The position numbers were made by a program, and so were the translations under genes. A DNA stretch of 38,420 bases from Fen-1308 sp035319125 (GTDB taxonomy: Bacteria; Nitrospirota; Thermodesulfovibrionia; Thermodesulfovibrionales; Dissulfurispiraceae), in assembly GCA_035319125.1 (NCBI GenBank), contig DATHDG010000027.1, forward strand, positions 1 to 38,420, read 5' to 3'. The notes beneath the pieces were generated by a model. The model made no database searches. It saw nothing but the letters and a program-made list of their open reading frames with translations, and was not told the DNA's origin. Below, one piece after another: positions 9,057 through 16,737 of the stretch (within the stretch, counting starts at the first letter, position 1; every line of letters begins with the position of its first letter).

Positions 9057-11165
9057 ATGGAAAAAATCGAGAGCCTGCTTGAAAAAGTTCTGGCTTACAA
9101 CCCAAAGGCAAACATCGATATCATAAAGAAAGCCTTTATTTTTTCGCGTGAGGCCCATTGCTCTCAACGAAGGATGGAGGGCTCTCCTTATATTGAACAT
9201 CCCCTCTCTGTAGCGGACATCCTTGCTGATATGAAGCTTGACTCTGCGACTATTGCTGCCGGCTTTCTGCACGATACAGTAGAAGATACGGGCATGCTGA
9301 CCGAAGACATAAAAGAGATGTTCGGCAGTGAAATTGCTTTTTTGGTAGACGCGGTAACCAAGTTGAGTAAAGTGGAATTCATGACTCGCGAGGAGGCTCA
9401 GGCCGAGAATTTCAGGAAGATGCTGTTGGCAATGGCCAAGGATGTAAGAGTTATCCTTATCAAGTTTGCAGACAGACTCCATAACATGCGAACTATCGAA
9501 CATCTGCCTGAAGAGAAGCAGATGAGGATAGCTCAGGAAACGCTTGATATATACGCTCCTCTTGCCAACAGATTAGGTATAGGATGGCTGCGCATAGAGT
9601 TTGAAGACCTCTGTTTCAAAACACTTATGCCGGATCTTTACAATGAACTGCACGCAAAAGTAGCTCAAAGGAAGGAAGAAAGTGGAAAATTCCTTAATGA
9701 GGTCATCTCGATAATCAGCGACAAGCTTGAACCTACAAGCATTCAAGCCAAGATTAAGGGCCGGGTGAAACACAGTTACAGTATTTATCAGAAGATCCTT
9801 AAACAAAAAATACCATTTGAACAGGTTTATGATGTTGTCGGCATCAGGATAATTACGGATACTGTGGCACACTGTTACGATATTCTTGGAATCATACACT
9901 CCATGTGGCCGCTCGTTCCGGGGCGTTTCAAAGATTTCATAAGCCTGCCAAAATCCAACATGTATCAGTCATTGCATACAACAGTAGTAGGACCGTCCGG
10001 CGACAGGGTGGAGTTTCAGATACGTACAAAAGAAATGGATGAGATTGCCGAGGAGGGCATTGCTGCACACTGGCGTTACAAGGAGAAGGACACCAGGGAT
10101 AGCAGAGGAGCACGCTTTGTTACCTGGTTGCGCGATTTGGTCAAGGAGATATCCGACGCAAAGGAATTTCTCGAAGCAGTCAAGGGAGAGGTAGTTCCGG
10201 ATACAGTCTATGTTTTTACGCCGGCCGGTGATATAAAGGAACTTCCTGTCGATTCGACTCCGATAGATTTTGCTTACAGCATCCATTCGGCTGTGGGCGA
10301 CAAGTGCATTGGGGCTAAGGTAAACGGCAGGATAGTTCCGCTTAGGTACAAGCTTAACAGTGGTGATGTAGTGGAGATCCTCACATCTCAAACCCAGACG
10401 CCGAGCAAGGACTGGCTGAAATTTGTTGTGACGCAACGGGCAAAAAGCAGGATCCGGCAGTGGGCCAGGGCTGAAGAGAGGAAGAGCGGCATTGAACTGG
10501 GCACAAAACTAATCGAAGACGAACTCAGAAGGCATAGCTTGCCGCTGGCTATTCTGAAGTCCCAAAAGATGGATGAAGTCATGAAGAGCTTCAGCGTACA
10601 AAGCATAGAGGATCTGTATGTCCTGATCGGTTATGGGAAGATATCAGCAAAACAGGTTATTAATAAATTCGAGCCGGAGAAGGAAGAGGTGCCGACTGCA
10701 AAGGTCGCTCGCCCTGCCAAGAAGCAGCATGACGTTATTACGATTAAAGGGATCGATAATGTGCTGTATCGTATTGGCAAGTGCTGCATGCCGGTGCCGG
10801 GCGATGCGATCATAGGATTTATTACTAAGGGGAAAGGAGTGACGATTCACCGCAAAGAATGTCCTAGTCTCGAAAGAACGGCGGTAGACTTGGAACGCAT
10901 GATTGAGGTCCAGTGGAGACATGAAGGCGAAACCACTACCCAAACTAAAGTCTATCTCGAAACGCTTGATAAGCCGGGCATTCTTGCAAATCTTAGCGCC
11001 CTTATCTCTTCGGTGAATGTCAACATCGCTTTTCTGAAAGCTGATTCAACATCGGACAAAAGGGCAACAATTGAATTAACCATGGAAGTGAAGGATAAGA
11101 ATCAGCTTGTCGGCCTGATGAATAAGATATCCCAGATGGATGGGATACTACATGTCCGGAGGTAG
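9057..11165 (+). CDS. rel: bifunctional (p)ppGpp synthetase/hydrolase (Rel/SpoT family)
   Basis: Makes and degrades the stringent-response alarmone. In order: an HD hydrolase domain (about residues 40-190; FLHDTVEDT and DRLHNMRT); a synthetase domain (about 235-350; YDVVGIRI, LPKSNMYQSLHT, VEFQIRT); a TGS domain near 395-455; a zinc-finger/RIS region with GKCCMPVPGD; and a C-terminal ACT domain (about 630-702; LDKPGILANLSALISS). The RFKD motif in the synthetase is the form found in bifunctional enzymes rather than in RelA. At 702 residues the length is typical. The ATG at 9057 has only a weak upstream Shine-Dalgarno. Both activities look intact. Confidence 0.95.
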   Translation: MEKIESLLEKVLAYNPKANIDIIKKAFIFSREAHCSQRRMEGSPYIEHPLSVADILADMKLDSATIAAGFLHDTVEDTGMLTEDIKEMFGSEIAFLVDAVTKLSKVEFMTREEAQAENFRKMLLAMAKDVRVILIKFADRLHNMRTIEHLPEEKQMRIAQETLDIYAPLANRLGIGWLRIEFEDLCFKTLMPDLYNELHAKVAQRKEESGKFLNEVISIISDKLEPTSIQAKIKGRVKHSYSIYQKILKQKIPFEQVYDVVGIRIITDTVAHCYDILGIIHSMWPLVPGRFKDFISLPKSNMYQSLHTTVVGPSGDRVEFQIRTKEMDEIAEEGIAAHWRYKEKDTRDSRGARFVTWLRDLVKEISDAKEFLEAVKGEVVPDTVYVFTPAGDIKELPVDSTPIDFAYSIHSAVGDKCIGAKVNGRIVPLRYKLNSGDVVEILTSQTQTPSKDWLKFVVTQRAKSRIRQWARAEERKSGIELGTKLIEDELRRHSLPLAILKSQKMDEVMKSFSVQSIEDLYVLIGYGKISAKQVINKFEPEKEEVPTAKVARPAKKQHDVITIKGIDNVLYRIGKCCMPVPGDAIIGFITKGKGVTIHRKECPSLERTAVDLERMIEVQWRHEGETTTQTKVYLETLDKPGILANLSALISSVNVNIAFLKADSTSDKRATIELTMEVKDKNQLVGLMNKISQMDGILHVRR

Positions 11166-11185
11166 TATTATCGCTGTTTTACCTC

Positions 11186-11214
11186 TTGACAAAAGCCGTT
11201 CTTCTTGGTATTGT
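11186..11214 (+). promoter_or_regulatory. sigma-70-type promoter of the HU gene
   Basis: TTGACA at 11186-11191, a 17-bp spacer, then TATTGT at 11209-11214. It lies 47 bp upstream of the HU start and lets HU be transcribed independently of rel. Confidence 0.7.
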
Positions 11215-11260
11215 TTATAGCAACGAAGAATTTATTTTTGAAAGAAAGGAGGGCAAAGTT

Positions 11261-11533
11261 ATGACAAAAGCCGATTTGATCGATAAGATCGCAGCAGGAG
11301 CAAGTCTCACCAAGGCGGATGCCGGGAAGGCACTTGACACCGCTATAGACGCCATTAGACTTTCTCTTAAGAAAGGACAGAAGGTTACCCTTGTGGGCTT
11401 CGGAACGTTCTCAGTTTCCAAGAGGAAAGCGAGGAAGGGTCGCAACCCCAGGACAGGACAGGAGATTAAGATTGCAGCAACAAAAGTGCCGAAATTCACA
11501 GCCGGTAAAACCCTGAAAGATTCAATAAAATAA
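11261..11533 (+). CDS. HU/IHF-family DNA-binding protein
   Basis: A 90-residue nucleoid protein that bends DNA. It begins MTKADLIDKIAAGASLTKAD. The beta-arm signature GFGTFSVSKRKARKGRNPRT and the C-terminal VPKFTAGKTLKDSIK are standard HU/IHF features. The ATG at 11261 is chosen because AAGGAGGG lies 8 bases upstream and because it gives canonical HU length; a TTG frame extension to 11186 would run through the promoter. Whether it acts as HU or as an IHF-like subunit is not clear from sequence. Confidence 0.94.
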   Translation: MTKADLIDKIAAGASLTKADAGKALDTAIDAIRLSLKKGQKVTLVGFGTFSVSKRKARKGRNPRTGQEIKIAATKVPKFTAGKTLKDSIK

Positions 11534-11547
11534 TTCTGTAATTTTTT

Positions 11548-11586
11548 TTGAAGAGAGGTGACATATAAGTTGCCTCTTTTTTTTTG
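11548..11586 (+). terminator. rho-independent terminator after the HU gene
   Basis: AAGAGAGGTGAC, loop ATATAA, then GTTGCCTCTTTT form a stem of about 12 pairs with G-U wobbles, followed by an uninterrupted T run at 11577-11585. Confidence 0.85.
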
Positions 11587-11627
11587 CTTAAATATATAAT
11601 TTAGGTAGATGCGTTTATACAAAATTT

Positions 11628-11982
11628 ATGCTTCCGGTGAAGTTTTTCAGACTTTTTCGTGCAGTTGCCGAATGGATGGCTCCTGAGTGGATTGCGGAAA
11701 TATAGTTGCTGCTGTCTCGCTCGACCCTGACACTGAGGCAGTTTTAGCCTATACCGCATGGCTGGCAGATGTCTGCGGTGAAAGAGTCGAATTGGTGCTG
11801 CTTCATGTAATGGATTATGCACTAACACATATACGAGAATTAACGAATTGAGTTAGGATATGGACATTGATATGATTGTCATGGGTGCAAGGGGGAAGAG
11901 CTTCTTTGAAGGACTTATGCTTGGCAGCGTTTCAGAATCTATTATAAGGTCATCCCACTGTCCGGTGTTTATAGTCCACTGA
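11628..11982 (+). pseudogene. degraded universal stress protein (UspA) gene
   Basis: Three pieces of a Usp domain lie in different frames. The first (11628-11705) reads MLPVKFFRLFRAVAEWMAPE and stops. Shifted by one frame from 11705 comes VAAVSLDPDTEAVLAYTAWL...VLLHVMDYALT, the Usp beta1-alpha1-beta2 part. From 11860 comes MDIDMIVMGARGKSFFEGLM...LGSVSESIIRSSHCPVFIV, the C-terminal nucleotide-binding part with the GxxG(x9)G(S/T)-like motif. About 50 residues between the last two are missing. It is therefore a gene with at least one frameshift and one internal deletion. It ends two bases before the following permease start, so the two once formed a unit. Confidence 0.8.
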
Positions 11983-11984
11983 TT

Positions 11985-13010
11985 ATGCCGGATATTTTTC
12001 TGCTTGTCATCAGCCTTATAGTGATACTCGCCAGCGCCGAGATGTTTACAAATGGCATCGAAGTTGTCGGCAGCAGGCTTGCTCTTTCACAGGCGGTCGT
12101 GGGCAGTATACTTGCAGCTATTGGGACTGCCATGCCGGAAACCATACTGCCGTTTGTGGCTATCCTGTTTTATGGAGGTGAAGCTGGTATAAATATAGCT
12201 GTTGGCGCCATATTGGGTGCACCTTTTATGCTGGCAACACTCGCATTCTTTCTAATAGGTGTGTCGGCAAGCGCAGGCTATTTTTTTAAGCGTAGAAAAT
12301 TTGAACTGAACATTGAATTGCATAACATAAAACGTGATCTGATATTTTTTGTGCTGATGTACGGCTCAGCTATTTCCCTGCCATTGTTATTCCACGAAAG
12401 CCGTTTGATTCTTGCTGCCGGACTTGTTATCGCTTATTTTTATTATGCATATCTGACCTTTCACGATGAAAGCGGATATATTGCTCAATTTGATGAACTC
12501 TATTTCAAGAAATTATTTAGTCTAATCGGATCATCCTCAGCAGAAATGTCAAAGGGAATTGAGACCGGCATCTTAATGCCACTTCTGCAAGTGCTCATTT
12601 CAATTTCTCTGATGATCGGAGGAGCACATTTTTTTGTATCCGGCCTTGAAAGCCTGTCATTGTCGTGGTCATTGAACCCGCTTCTCTTTTCTCTTTTAGT
12701 TGCTCCAATAGCTACAGAACTGCCTGAAAAATTTAATAGCGTCAGCTGGACACTTAAGGGTAGAGACTCTCTCGCAGTGGGCAACGTAACGGGCGCTATG
12801 GTATTTCAGTCTGCGTTCCCTGTTTCATTGGGCCTTTTATTTACCGAGTGGACTATTTCAGGTCTCGCGTTACTTTCCGCAGCTTTGGCGCTGGTATCAT
12901 CTCTGTTACTCTTAGCCGACATATTATTCAGAAAAAGGCTGTCGCCGTTTACAGTCATGACAGGTGGTATTTTGTACCTTATATATGCTGCTGCTATAAT
13001 TTTCTTCTAG
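11985..13010 (+). CDS. CaCA-family sodium/calcium exchanger-like membrane protein
   Basis: A 341-residue membrane protein with about ten hydrophobic helices in two homologous halves. The two alpha-repeat motifs appear as GTAMPETILPF (about residue 46) and APIATELPEKFNS (about residue 240). They correspond to the G(T/N)SxPE motifs of Na+/Ca2+ exchangers, here with Ala or Glu replacing the usual Ser. Cation exchange across the inner membrane is likely, but the ion is uncertain. The ATG follows the Usp pseudogene stop by two bases. No strong ribosome-binding site is seen, which suggests that translation once depended on the broken upstream gene. Confidence 0.8.
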   Translation: MPDIFLLVISLIVILASAEMFTNGIEVVGSRLALSQAVVGSILAAIGTAMPETILPFVAILFYGGEAGINIAVGAILGAPFMLATLAFFLIGVSASAGYFFKRRKFELNIELHNIKRDLIFFVLMYGSAISLPLLFHESRLILAAGLVIAYFYYAYLTFHDESGYIAQFDELYFKKLFSLIGSSSAEMSKGIETGILMPLLQVLISISLMIGGAHFFVSGLESLSLSWSLNPLLFSLLVAPIATELPEKFNSVSWTLKGRDSLAVGNVTGAMVFQSAFPVSLGLLFTEWTISGLALLSAALALVSSLLLLADILFRKRLSPFTVMTGGILYLIYAAAIIFF

Positions 13011-13151
13011 ATATTGCATTATCCGGCGATACTCAGTAATTCATAATCATTCACAATTCGTTCGTTCAATTTTCATAATGATCTGTTAAACTTCAATCAG
13101 TATCGGAAGTGAGCAGTCCTACGTGGAAAAGGAGTTTATGGGAGGAAAGCG

Positions 13152-13769
13152 ATGAAAGCTGCTCTGGCGGTTTTGTCAATAATTGCTGCTGCATATGTGT
13201 GTATCAGCAGCGCTGATGCAGTTAATTGTGCATATGCAGAGGCGGCTGAAATAGGAACCCAGGGATTTTATCATGCTGCTAGTGATTACTACAGGATTCC
13301 TGAGCATGAAATTGTGATTATCAGAGAGAGAAAGATTCGAGATGAAGAAGTTCCTGTTGTTCTCTTTATTGCGCGAAAGGCCCGAGTGCCTTATGCGGGG
13401 GTCTTGGATATGAGAGACAGGGGCATGTCTTGGATGGATATAACGCGGTATTATCGATTGAACCCTGAAATCTATTTTGCGCCTGCCAGAGGGTCTGAAG
13501 GCTCTCCCTATGGCAAGGCCTATGGATATTATAAAAAAGATTTGAGAAATGGTGGGCTGGACGATTCAGAGATTGTTAATCTGGTCAATATAAGATTTAT
13601 ATCGAGACGCTATGGCTTCCCTCCGGAAGGAATCATAAGGATGCGCTCAGCAGGACGCAGCTTTGTCATCATACATGAAGAGATAATGCGGCGGGAGAGT
13701 ATTAATCTTCGGGGTAACAGAGAAATTGACAGCGTTGACAAGATGGAACCCAGTCCCGGATATAGATAG
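13152..13769 (+). CDS. secreted protein with two related helical modules, function unknown
   Basis: A 205-residue protein with a signal peptide (about residues 1-24, hydrophobic core AVLSIIAAAYVCISSADA). Two modules follow, near residues 42-102 and 120-180. They share the pattern D(D/E)E(V/I)...I(A/S)R(K/R)..(V/F)P..G(V/I)(I/L).MR..G.S...I. Both start with tyrosine-rich YYRI or GYYK stretches. The tail is polar. I do not recognise a named family. GGAGG at 13141-13145 supports the ATG at 13152. It precedes an epimerase-like gene by 51 bp, containing the short palindrome GGACCGGGTCC. Export to the periplasm or surface is likely. Confidence 0.7.
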   Translation: MKAALAVLSIIAAAYVCISSADAVNCAYAEAAEIGTQGFYHAASDYYRIPEHEIVIIRERKIRDEEVPVVLFIARKARVPYAGVLDMRDRGMSWMDITRYYRLNPEIYFAPARGSEGSPYGKAYGYYKKDLRNGGLDDSEIVNLVNIRFISRRYGFPPEGIIRMRSAGRSFVIIHEEIMRRESINLRGNREIDSVDKMEPSPGYR

Positions 13770-13820
13770 AGGGACCGGGTCCGTCACTGTGACTTGAGCG
13801 ATGCATGGTCAGAGGATAAT

Positions 13821-14741
13821 ATGAAGGTTTTTGTAACAGGTGCAACAGGTTTCGTCGGCTTGCATTTGATAAACAAGCTGATTGATCAGGGACACAAGGT
13901 GTGTGCGGGCGGCAGAAGCATTGAGAAGGCAAGGACGATATTTGGGAATCGGATTGATAGTCTGTCAATTGACTTCAGTGACGCAGGATCTATGGGAAAG
14001 GCGTTAAGCTCATTTAAGCCTGATGTTGTTGTCAATCTTATAGGAATAATATCTGAAGCGCCATCCATAGGGATTACTTTTGAGGATGTTCACTTCAGAA
14101 TTTCAAGAGACCTCTACTATGCATGCAGTAAGACAAATGTACGCAAAATTGTTCATATGAGCGCTCTTGGAGTGCATCCGGATGCTCCGGCTCGATACCA
14201 CAAGGCAAAGCTTAGGGCAGAGCAGTTTTTGAAGGCATCAGGATTGACACACACTATATTCAGACCTTCTTTGATTCTAGGTCCGGAACAGAAATTATTT
14301 GCTGATATAAGAAAAATAGTTAATATCATTCCTTTTTTTGCATTACCTGCCGGTGGTAATCAATTAGTACAGCCGGTCGATGTCAGGGATGTTTCATGCG
14401 CGTTTGCAGCGGCTTTGGAAAATAATGAAACAGATAACAATATATACGAGCTTTGTGGTCCAGTTGCGATAAGTTTCAGAAAGATGGTTGAATCCATATC
14501 AGAAATCTGGAATAAGAGATTTATATTTGTTAGCGTACCGAAGCGTACACTGCAATGGGCCGCCAGGGTAGCTGAAAAGCTGATGGAAAACCCTCCGTTT
14601 TCATCAGACATGCTGCTTATGATGTGGAAGGACAATGTATGCGGAGTCTATGGAGGAGCGCATGTTAATGGCGTAGAGACAGTTTGCGGCAGACCCCCGA
14701 TCCCGTTTCATGACTCAATGAGATGGGCATTGAAATTATGA
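13821..14741 (+). CDS. NAD(P)-binding epimerase-like protein (complex I NDUFA9-like family)
   Basis: A short-chain-dehydrogenase-type Rossmann protein of 306 residues. It begins MKVFVTGATGFVGLHLINKL with the dinucleotide-binding GxxGxxG. VVVNLIGI and HMSALGVHPDAPARYHKAK follow, with the atypical active-site pattern of the atypical-SDR group that includes NDUFA9/complex I assembly-like and quinone-binding proteins. The ATG at 13821 with AGAGGA upstream is preferred over a TTG at 13794. Substrate is unknown; a role in lipid, quinone or sugar metabolism is possible. The C-terminal third (from about residue 225) is less conserved. Confidence 0.82.
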   Translation: MKVFVTGATGFVGLHLINKLIDQGHKVCAGGRSIEKARTIFGNRIDSLSIDFSDAGSMGKALSSFKPDVVVNLIGIISEAPSIGITFEDVHFRISRDLYYACSKTNVRKIVHMSALGVHPDAPARYHKAKLRAEQFLKASGLTHTIFRPSLILGPEQKLFADIRKIVNIIPFFALPAGGNQLVQPVDVRDVSCAFAAALENNETDNNIYELCGPVAISFRKMVESISEIWNKRFIFVSVPKRTLQWAARVAEKLMENPPFSSDMLLMMWKDNVCGVYGGAHVNGVETVCGRPPIPFHDSMRWALKL

Positions 14742-14955
14742 AGCTGATCTATCAACAGCCAATAGGCTGATATGGAGGTGAATAAGCGGAATAGTGGAGG
14801 AGTTCTTATCTATGATGCGACGGGCGAAACAAATAAGCATATAGATTGCAGTTGATGGGGCTTTGCTTCTGATCATTAGAAGAACTGTAAAGCTCAGGGT
14901 TAGTATCAATGATAGTAAGCCTTTGGCTGAAAATCGATAAGTAAGAGGTAATGGT

Positions 14956-15372
14956 ATGAAAAGATTGATAATATTCATAACTGTATTGGCAATGGCTGCT
15001 GTACTTATGAGTTGTACGGAATCTCAAGTGCGTGGCGGTGGTATCGGGGCTGGAGTCGGTGGAGTAGCCGGTGCGCTGCTTGATCACCGGAATCCATGGC
15101 GGGGCGGAGTTATAGGTGCTGCATTGGGAGGAACATTCGGGGCCACACTTGGTGATATTTCGGACAGGGCGTCGCGTGAAGCAGTGCAGGCGAACAAGCC
15201 GGTATATTACAGGACTGAAGACGGACGTGGAGAATACCGTGCCGAACCAGCTGGTTATAATGACGCGACACGGTGCAAGAAAATCCATGAAAAGGTGTGG
15301 GAGGAAGGCCGCCTGATAAGAGATCATGTTAAAGAGGTTTGTGAAGGGGAGAGATACGATAGAAGGTATTAA
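14956..15372 (+). CDS. glycine-zipper outer-membrane lipoprotein
   Basis: A 138-residue predicted lipoprotein. The signal peptide ends in a lipobox with C20 (AVLMSC). It is followed by a glycine-zipper segment (GGGIGAGVGGVAGALLD and GGVIGAALGGTFGATLG, about residues 26-68) of the kind that inserts into or associates with membranes. The C-terminal 70 residues are charged and contain two further cysteines (C111 and C130). AGAGGTAATGGT precedes the ATG. The 214 bp upstream carry no recognisable gene. Function is unknown beyond envelope association; such proteins often influence outer-membrane integrity. Confidence 0.78.
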   Translation: MKRLIIFITVLAMAAVLMSCTESQVRGGGIGAGVGGVAGALLDHRNPWRGGVIGAALGGTFGATLGDISDRASREAVQANKPVYYRTEDGRGEYRAEPAGYNDATRCKKIHEKVWEEGRLIRDHVKEVCEGERYDRRY

Positions 15373-15380
15373 ATATGGCG

Positions 15381-15403
15381 GGGCGGTCTCGCAGGGACCG
15401 CCC
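15381..15403. terminator. GC-rich hairpin between convergent genes
   Basis: GGGCGGTC-TCGCAGG-GACCGCCC is a perfect 8-bp stem 8 bases after the lipoprotein stop. There is no T run on either strand, so termination is probable but not of the classic type. Confidence 0.5.
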
Positions 15404-15433
15404 TATAGTCATGTGCATCTGGAGTAAATCGAT

Positions 15434-15841
15434 CTACTCGCCGCCTCTGAGATAATGATCATATAGAGCCTTTCCAACAAAAAAATCAGCCCACGCTATT
15501 CCAATATCTGCTAAAGTGGATTTTAGCACCATCTGGCTTAAAGGTATAGCCTTTATTGACATCTCCGCGATGCTGAAATGCGCCATTATTATTGTACCGT
15601 ATATAACAATAAGGCCATTCAGTAAATATCCGTATGCCGCAGTCTTGCGCGACATGAAAAGAATAGTCACCACGAATACATCCATTACTGAAAAGAAGAA
15701 TGCCAGGAATCGTGTCGGGTCGAGACGTACAAGACTCGGCAACGCCTTGTCTGGGATCAAGAAATAATGGATTCTTAGGTGGAGCAGAAGACCGCATAAG
15801 GCAAGTAGAAAGAGCGCTGAAAGCAGCGAATATTTCTTCAT
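15434..15841 (-). CDS. small multi-pass membrane protein, unknown
   Basis: About 135 residues from the ATG at 15839-15841 (MKKYSLLSALFLLALCGLLL); a longer frame to 15874 overlaps the preceding micro-gene. Three clear membrane helices lie near residues 5-27, 45-68 and 75-98, and a weaker one near 112-130. Histidines sit in or near the first and third helices (HLRIH and MAHFS). I do not recognise a family. It is the last gene of a minus-strand group that starts with the two micro-proteins at 15952-16077 and 15846-15950. Its start codon lies just after the stop of the second micro-gene, so cotranslation is likely. A membrane complex with them is a reasonable guess. Confidence 0.7.
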   Translation of the reverse strand: MKKYSLLSALFLLALCGLLLHLRIHYFLIPDKALPSLVRLDPTRFLAFFFSVMDVFVVTILFMSRKTAAYGYLLNGLIVIYGTIIMAHFSIAEMSIKAIPLSQMVLKSTLADIGIAWADFFVGKALYDHYLRGGE

Positions 15842-15845
15842 CGTA

Positions 15846-15950
15846 TTAGAACGAGAATCTGACCATATGCCCAATGTAGTATGAAATTGCTACGGCAACT
15901 ATATGCAGGATCCACCACCCCGGCTTATATCTTAGAAAATGCTGTATCAT
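15846..15950 (-). CDS. 34-residue single-helix membrane protein with two spaced histidines (micro-protein B)
   Basis: Untracked small gene. It begins MIQHFLRYKPGWWILHIV and ends YYIGHMVRFSF. A strong GGAGG ribosome-binding site lies five bases before the ATG, inside the end of micro-gene A. One membrane helix spans about residues 12-32. The core KPGWWILH...YYIGH matches KPGWWLVH...YALGH of micro-protein A, with H16 and H28 twelve residues apart in both. The helix would place the two histidines toward opposite membrane faces. No named family is recognised. Conservation between the two neighbours and good translation signals argue that it is real. Confidence 0.75.
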   Translation of the reverse strand: MIQHFLRYKPGWWILHIVAVAISYYIGHMVRFSF

Positions 15951-15951
15951 G

Positions 15952-16077
15952 CTACCTCCATAGAAAATGCCCTAGGGCATAGACTGCCGTTATGGCTGTT
16001 AAATGCACAAGCCACCATCCCGGCTTCAGAAAGTTTATGCCGGCATTAAACTTCTTCCAAGAACTGTGATCAGCCAT
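15952..16077 (-). CDS. 41-residue single-helix membrane protein with two spaced histidines (micro-protein A)
   Basis: Untracked small gene beginning MADHSSWKKFNAGINF. The core KPGWWLVHLTAI...YALGHFLWR carries H25 and H37, the same spacing and flanks as micro-protein B (KPGWWxxHxxA(x4)YxxGH). One membrane helix spans about residues 20-40. The first 18 residues are polar and probably cytoplasmic. Its last codons supply the ribosome-binding site of micro-gene B, and its TAG is one base before that ATG, so the genes are translationally coupled. The ATG at 16075-16077 has only a weak AAAGG-like signal about 11 bases upstream. Function unknown; metal or heme binding by the histidines is conjecture. 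Confidence 0.72.
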   Translation of the reverse strand: MADHSSWKKFNAGINFLKPGWWLVHLTAITAVYALGHFLWR

Positions 16078-16253
16078 AATTATTCAAAGGATAGCATTAA
16101 GGCAGAAAATGTCAAGTCTGTCAATGTAGTTCTTAATGGCGATCTAATAAAAGCATAGAATATGTATTAGGACGGTGTAATCCGCTTGCTTCGCAATCAA
16201 GTTAAAGCGAGACTTGGAAAGGTGGGGTAATATGCGAACAGCTTATGGAAATT

Positions 16254-16463
16254 TTAAAAGAAGTATTTGTATATTCCAACTCCGATTATTGTTTCAATTA
16301 GAGCCAGTACCAGCAAAGATCTCCCCATTGTAAAAGGATTTTCCGTTTCCGACGGTGACTCAGATGGAATATAAGATATTTGCGGAACTGCACCCTGTAT
16401 TTCAGTAATCGAATATACCGAAGGTAGTCCCAGTGTGAAAGTCTCTTCGCCATGCTTCATCAT
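16254..16463 (-). CDS. small tail-anchored membrane protein, unknown
   Basis: A 69-residue protein with a polar, Ser/Pro/Glu-rich N-terminal two thirds and a single C-terminal membrane helix (MGRSLLVLALIETIIGVGIYK, shown here by its ends only: MGRSLLVLAL to GVGIYKYFF). AAGGGGGG lies about 6 bases before the ATG on the minus strand, a good ribosome-binding site. It is about 180 bp upstream of the micro-protein pair on the same strand and could belong to the same transcript. No family is recognised. With its tail anchor it may face the cytoplasm. The gene is moderately certain. Confidence 0.6.
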   Translation of the reverse strand: MMKHGEETFTLGLPSVYSITEIQGAVPQISYIPSESPSETENPFTMGRSLLVLALIETIIGVGIYKYFF

Positions 16464-16737
16464 CGCGGCCCCCCTTCTGCGCTCTGATAGACTTCAGGTG
16501 AAGTTATTCCTTAAATTGGAAATGCTCTACGAGATAAATTTAGTCTACGAAAATGAAATTTAGATTAAAAAAAAATTAAGATTTCTTAATTTTAATGCCG
16601 ATATATAAAAATAAACTGAAAAAACAATTACTAAAGCGCTGTTACACCAAGGTTTGTATAGGTCTCTGCATATGCTTTGAGAATATGAATTTGCTTGATA
16701 TAATTAAGATATTTTTATCCGCAAGGAGCGTTTAATA
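16464..16737 (+). promoter_or_regulatory. AT-rich intergenic region with a sigma-70-like promoter
   Basis: TTGAGA at 16677-16682, a 16-bp spacer and a perfect TATAAT at 16699-16704 lie 33 bp before the GTG start of the HAD-reductase fusion. AAGGAG at 16723-16728 is its ribosome-binding site. The rest is AT-rich with no recognised gene. Confidence 0.65.

Noticed and set aside
14742..14955. Short frames in the gap before the glycine-zipper lipoprotein
   Set aside because: Stops interrupt every frame and no piece matches a recognised protein.
16232..16330. Plus-strand 33-codon frame with a GGTGGGG upstream
   Set aside because: It overlaps the 69-residue minus-strand gene, and its product has no membrane helix or motif; a real gene cannot be supported.
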